From: Trachythela sp. YZ-2020
Taxonomy: Eukaryota; Cnidaria; Anthozoa; Malacalcyonacea; Clavulariidae
Reading direction: 5' to 3'
NCBI GenBank assembly: GCA_016169945.1
Contig: JADLSH010000344.1
Span: 186,001-250,000, forward strand
DNA length: 64,000 bases
The notes below the pieces were generated by a model. It was not told the DNA's origin. It ran no database searches and saw nothing but the letters and a program-made list of their open reading frames with translations. A program made the translations under genes and the position numbers. Positions 60,401 to 64,000 of this stretch are shown piece by piece. Position 1 is the stretch's first letter, and the number at the start of each line of letters is the position of its first letter.

Positions 60401-63400
60401 CAAGATACACATAGGGTGTATAGTGTAGGAATGTAAAAGTTTGTTACACCAAAAAACACGACAAAAACCCTAGAAAAAACCCTAGAAAATCTGGCCGCCG
60501 GAGTACTTATCAACTTTTACGAAATACAGCGGCCGGTCTTTTGGATCAATCTACCTGAAAAATGCAACAAGAACTTCGACGTTCTTGTTGTATTTTTCAG
60601 GTAGATTGATCCAAAAGTTAGTTAACTTCAAAGTTAGTTAACTTTTATGAAATTTTACTTCTTCTAGTATGTGACAAGCATCTCACAGATCTAAACGGTT
60701 CTATCACGTCTCCCAAGTATCCCGAAACCTATACGACAAACCTGAAATGTACTTACAAAATCGAGCTTCCAGAAAACAAGAGAATTCAGCTTATTTTCAG
60801 GTTAGCGGTACAAGATTAAACTGAACACACCACACAGGACCTGAAAAAAGTGAGACCTCGTGAACCTACAATCATATCTGGACAAAATATATGAGACACT
60901 TCCAATTATTGGACCAACTTTCGTAATATTATCGCATATTTAGAAAAGCCTCCCCCTTATCCCCACCATTCAATGTTGACTATAATCCAAGAACACAGTT
61001 AGGCCTAATCTGGGACCTATAGTCGCCCAAAATCGCCTATAGTCGCCCAAAATCGCCTATAGTCGCCCAAAATCGCCTAAAGTCGCCCAAAATCGCCAAA
61101 ACTCGCACCAAATCACCTAAAGTCGCCCAAAATCCATGCAATTTTATGACATTTTCCTAAAGTCGCTTTAAGTCACCCAAAGTTGCGGCAACATTAGGTC
61201 CCAGAGTAGGCCTACAGTTAAGCAATTGTAGTAACATCACATTGTTTTGAGGGTTGGCAGAGGGGGAGTTAATGAATAAATTATTGCAATTGTGTGGTAA
61301 GAAAGGTCAAAGGGGAAAATGGCTGATGGATTTGGCAAGAATTGTAGATTCTGAGATTGGCACGAAGCTAGATATGAACAGATTCTGTGATTGGTTGATT
61401 ATTAAAATGACTATATAATTAATATTTTCTAGAGCAAACAGTGTTCACTTCTGTTTACGGGAGCAATCATAAAACGAGTTCATTTAGCTTCGTATTTCTC
61501 GGGCTCCTGAGCCTGAGGATCTTGAGAATAAAAACAAATTTAAGATAATTATTATTTTTTCTCGTTTTAGACATGTAGATCTTGAGGAACCGGTCAAGAA
61601 TGGTGAATGCAAAGATTATATTGACGTTTATGACGGATTTTCAGCTTGGTCAACAGTCATGAAAAAAATCTGTGGCGATGGTGGTGAATTCGTCAACAAA
61701 CCAATTTTATCTAACAATAATAAACTGAAAATAACGTTCGTCAGTGACAAAGTGAATGGTAATAACAAAGGATTCAATGCGTCTTATGGTCCTTATCAGG
61801 CGCCCACAGGTGAGATTAGTGTTTGCTAAACTAGGTTATTGGCTTATCATATATGTTATGCTTTTGTTTAAAAATAATTATTGTTATGTATCGTATTGTT
61901 ATGTATGGTACGGTATGGTATTGTTATGTATAGTAAGGTATGGTATTGTATTGTTATGTATAGTATGGTATGGTATTGTTGGTATGGTGTTGGTATGGTG
62001 TTGGTATGGTGTTGGTATGGTGTTGGTATGGTGTTGGTATGGTGTTGGTATGGTGTTGGTATGGTGTTGGTATGGTGTTGGTATGGTGTTGGTATGGTGT
62101 TGGTATGGTGTTGGTATGGTGTTGGTATGGTGTTGGTATGGTGTTGGTATGGTGTTGGTATGGTGTTGGTATGGTGTTGGTATGGTGTTGGTATGGTGTT
62201 GGTATGGTGTTGGTATGGTGTTGGTATGGTGTTGGTATGGTGTTGGTATGGTGTTGGTATGGTGTTGGTATGGTGTTGGTATGGTGTTGGTATGGTGTTG
62301 GTATGGTGTTGGTATGGTGTTGGTATGGTGTTGGTATGGTGTTGGTATGGTGTGCTGTGCTGTGCTGTGCTGTGTTGTGCTGTGCTGTGCTGTGTTGTGC
62401 TGTGCTGTGCTGACTAATGACTAATGACTAATGACTAATGACTAATGACTAATGACTATGTACATGAAAAGTGAGAAACAGAAACCATCATTATTATTTC
62501 AATATTTTTTCAGTAACAAATATGACCCAACAGGTGACAGGAGTGGTTATTGGAACAACATGTGGCTTGGTCTTTCTTGCTCTAACCTTCCTGGCGATCT
62601 GTCATTCGAGGCGACTGCTTGATGATGTGCAATCATTATATGGCCCCGATGCTATACAGGAGAAAGCTCCACCCTCTTATGACGATGGTAGGTGCATGTG
62701 TACATACTTTGGTTTGATTCATGCAAGATGTAATTCATGCAATTATGTTATTGAAATGTCTGCTTTATCGCACGTGGTTCCTAGTTTGACTCTGCCAAAC
62801 ACATGTATTCTCCTGTAGTACTGTACTGTACCTCTAAATAAAACAGTTGAGAGCTGATAGAGCTATTCATTGTAGATGAATTTAGTAAGTAATACTATGG
62901 GTACAATTCTTAACAGGCCAAATATTTGCTGTCTTTCATTACAGAATTCAGCATCAATCTTCTAATACCTCAATATTTTACCACTAGTACACTCTGGACA
63001 AAATTCATTTCATTTACATTTAGTGATGGCCTCGCCTGAAAAGTACCCGCTAACTCCGTGTTCAAAACCCAAGGAAGATCGCTGGGCTGAAATACCGGAG
63101 AACGAAGAGCCGCCCCCTTATCCGGGACTTGTCACCCGCGCAGAGCCAGGGGACGAAGTGCAGAGATCTGACGCCGCAAGTGAGATGTCTAGAGATGTCG
63201 AAGGAGTTGAGCTCATGCGCGATATCGGGGCAAATGACGTAACCGGAGGTCAGGATCAGGACGTCAGTGGAAGTGACGTCACACGAGAAAATGACGTCAG
63301 CCGTGTTGACGTGAAAAGAAGAATCGACATCAGAACAAGTGACGCCAGAAAAGAAAGTCACGTCAGAGGTGACGATAGAAGAGGAAGTGACGTCAGAGAA

Positions 63401-63646
63401 AGTGACGTCAGAAGAGGTAGTGACGTCAGAGAAAGCGACGTCAGAAGAGCAAGTGATGTCAGAGAAAGCGACGTCAAAAAAGGAGCCGGCATCGGAAGAG
63501 TAAGTGATGTCAAAAATGGTGTCATACGGGGTGAGTTGAGCATGACTAACAAAGGTGACCTTGACGCGCGGGAAGTAAAAATCGAAGACGGACCTGAGGC
63601 GGTCGAATATCACGAATATACAAGAGCGATTACTATTGATGTCTAG
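57421..63646 (+). CDS. Gene C: CUB-domain single-pass membrane receptor-like protein (8 exons)
   Basis: Predicted 596-residue paralogue with the cleanest architecture. Coding exons: 57421-57499, 58240-58623, 59663-59758, 59977-60039, 60668-60800, 61571-61809, 62514-62687 and 63024-63646. Frame is kept throughout. Layout: signal peptide, CUB-like module (27-154), Tyr/Pro/Arg stalk (155-207), CUB domain (208-331) with all four cysteines, transmembrane helix, and SDVR tail with two PPxY motifs. It lacks the CTGT array in intron 5, and its intron 6 array has an 11-bp unit. Because it keeps both CUB disulfides, it probably represents the ancestral form better than A or B. Function inferred only from domains. 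Confidence 0.84.
57530..57995. repeat. Intron 1 CCATA/CACACC array, gene C
   Basis: Irregular pentamer and octamer repeats with small unique insertions, including ACCATAATCATACC units. Confidence 0.92.
58159..58190 (-). other. tRNA-like remnant in intron 1
   Basis: The minus strand reads TGGCATAGTGGTTAGAACACG, a good box A, followed by CTTTCATCTCC. Box B is absent. Genes A and B have more degraded versions at the same place, so an old SINE predates the duplications. Confidence 0.4.
58240..58623 (+). CDS. Gene C exon 2: Cys-rich CUB-like module
   Basis: A 128-codon module with LNCT, VICFKA, ELVVYDGCNVTT, RWISQTNCLKVV and LWYSTFNGD. It has His-rich insertions in the central loop (YHHDHEYF). 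Confidence 0.82.
58930..59520. mobile_element. ACAAGTTGTT repeat element with nested inverted repeat, intron 2
   Basis: Related to 8370-8705. Around 59292-59453 an inner inverted repeat starts GGAGCCAGTTGTATAAAA and ends TTTTTTAACAGCCGGC. Confidence 0.45.
59663..59758 (+). CDS. Gene C exon 3: Tyr/Pro/Arg stalk
   Basis: A 96-nt phase 1-1 exon encoding repeated RPYPPYR-like units, between ATTACAG and GTATGT. Confidence 0.75.
59977..60039 (+). CDS. Gene C exon 4: Pro-rich stalk
   Basis: A 63-nt exon with GRKRPAPPPGP, matching gene B exon 4a. The donor is GTAACA. Confidence 0.72.
60538..60620. mobile_element. Perfect hairpin insertion before exon 5
   Basis: TTTTGGATCAATCTACCTG and complement, with an almost perfect stem of about 37 bp around TTCGAC. 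It is absent from the same intron in A and B. Confidence 0.8.
60668..60800 (+). CDS. Gene C exon 5: CUB domain, N-terminal half
   Basis: VCDKHLTDLNG then SPKYPETYTTN and L-K-C-T-Y-K-I. Both cysteines of the first CUB disulfide are present, unlike in A and B. Confidence 0.87.
61001..61213. mobile_element. MITE with internal 18-bp tandem repeat
   Basis: AGGCCTAATCTGGGACCTA (61001-61019) is inverted at 61195-61213. The interior is tandem CCTATAGTCGCCCAAAAT-type units in intron 5 of gene C. Confidence 0.75.
61571..61809 (+). CDS. Gene C exon 6: CUB domain, C-terminal half
   Basis: C-K-D-Y-I-D-V-Y-D-G, C-G-D-G, L-K-I-T-F-V-S-D and G-F-N-A-S-Y-G. Phase 2 to phase 1. Confidence 0.87.
61976..62350. 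repeat. 11-bp minisatellite, intron 6 of gene C
   Basis: More than 30 nearly perfect copies of GGTATGGTGTT, followed by GCTGT repeats and seven or so TGACTAA units to 62456. Confidence 0.97.
62514..62687 (+). CDS. Gene C exon 7: transmembrane helix and first PPxY
   Basis: A helix (VVIGTTCGLVFLALTFLAI), HSRR, then the shortest juxtamembrane segment of the three, SLYGPDAI and APPSYDD. Confidence 0.86.
63024..63646 (+). CDS. Gene C exon 8: cytoplasmic tail with SDVR repeats
   Basis: EPPPYPGL, then the most regular run of GSDVRESDVRR units, ending EYHEYTRAITIDV. Five perfect TGACGTCA palindromes. Stop at 63644-63646. Confidence 0.85.
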
Positions 63647-64000
63647 ACATTACCGCGTTTAAATACATGCACTTAGGCTACACATACACCTGTACATTCC
63701 TAGCAGAATTATAGCTGGTGTGCATCCAAAGAACATAGAGATTTTCGCCATGTTGGATGAAATTAGCCATCCAACATGGCGGCAATGACGTAGCTTGCAC
63801 CACCAAGAATAGCCACATAATTTTAAGGTGTGGATCTTTATTGTATATAGTTTTAAATTGAGTTATTACGAGCAAATAATCTCCGTAATAGATGTAGCAA
63901 AAGTTAACAATATCTAAACGAGTTTATTAGGATGCACATAAGATTAAAAATATTTAAGCACTAGAATTGAAAGCATTTGTTATCAATAGATCGGAGACTC
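63647..64000 (+). other. 3' flank of duplicated unit 3
   Basis: Collinear with the 3' flanks of genes A and B, including the CCAACATGGCGG hairpin at about 63746-63782. Cut by the window end before the candidate polyadenylation signal. Confidence 0.55.

Overview
This is eukaryotic, animal-type DNA: AT-rich, with intron-bearing genes, BEL/Pao, CR1/L2-like and Penelope-like retroelements, many short inverted-repeat DNA elements and very dense micro- and minisatellites. The mix suits a marine invertebrate, most likely a cnidarian. That placement is an inference; nothing in the window proves it.

The only host protein-coding genes I can support are three tandem paralogues on the + strand: A (6525-19518), B (26652-36492) and C (57421-63646). 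I could rebuild each exon by exon. Every junction keeps frame and uses GT/AG sites, giving predicted proteins of 587, 643 and 596 residues. The layout is: signal peptide; a Cys-rich CUB-like module I cannot name; a basic or Pro-rich stalk; one CUB domain split by a phase-2 intron; one transmembrane helix; and a cytoplasmic tail with two PPxY motifs and a Ser-Asp-Val-Arg-rich repeat. All other introns are phase 1, so exons can be duplicated without breaking frame, and in gene B the stalk exons have been duplicated. The cluster looks like a fast-changing family of single-pass surface receptors. Ligand and function are unknown.

The genes sit in larger duplicated units: shared 5' flank, gene, and about 0.9 kb of shared 3' flank. 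Unit 1 runs from about 870 to 20,500, unit 2 from about 22,980 to 37,430, and unit 3 from about 50,810 past the window end. The spacers hold mobile DNA. Between units 1 and 2 are a TIR-bounded minisatellite element and a Penelope-like fragment with a hammerhead-like 3' motif. Between units 2 and 3 are a 9.5-kb element with TIRs of about 1.4 kb and a satellite core, and a truncated BEL/Pao copy. Inside the genes, a BEL/Pao element with LTRs sits in the CUB intron of gene A, and a CR1/L2-like element sits in the intron-1 microsatellite of gene B. Several MITEs lie in introns, and comparing paralogues often reveals the empty site.

Homologous introns carry simple arrays whose unit differs between paralogues: intron 6 has 17 bp in A, 5 bp in B and 11 bp in C. 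Most long reading frames in the window are shadows of these arrays or of the satellites and are not annotated as genes.
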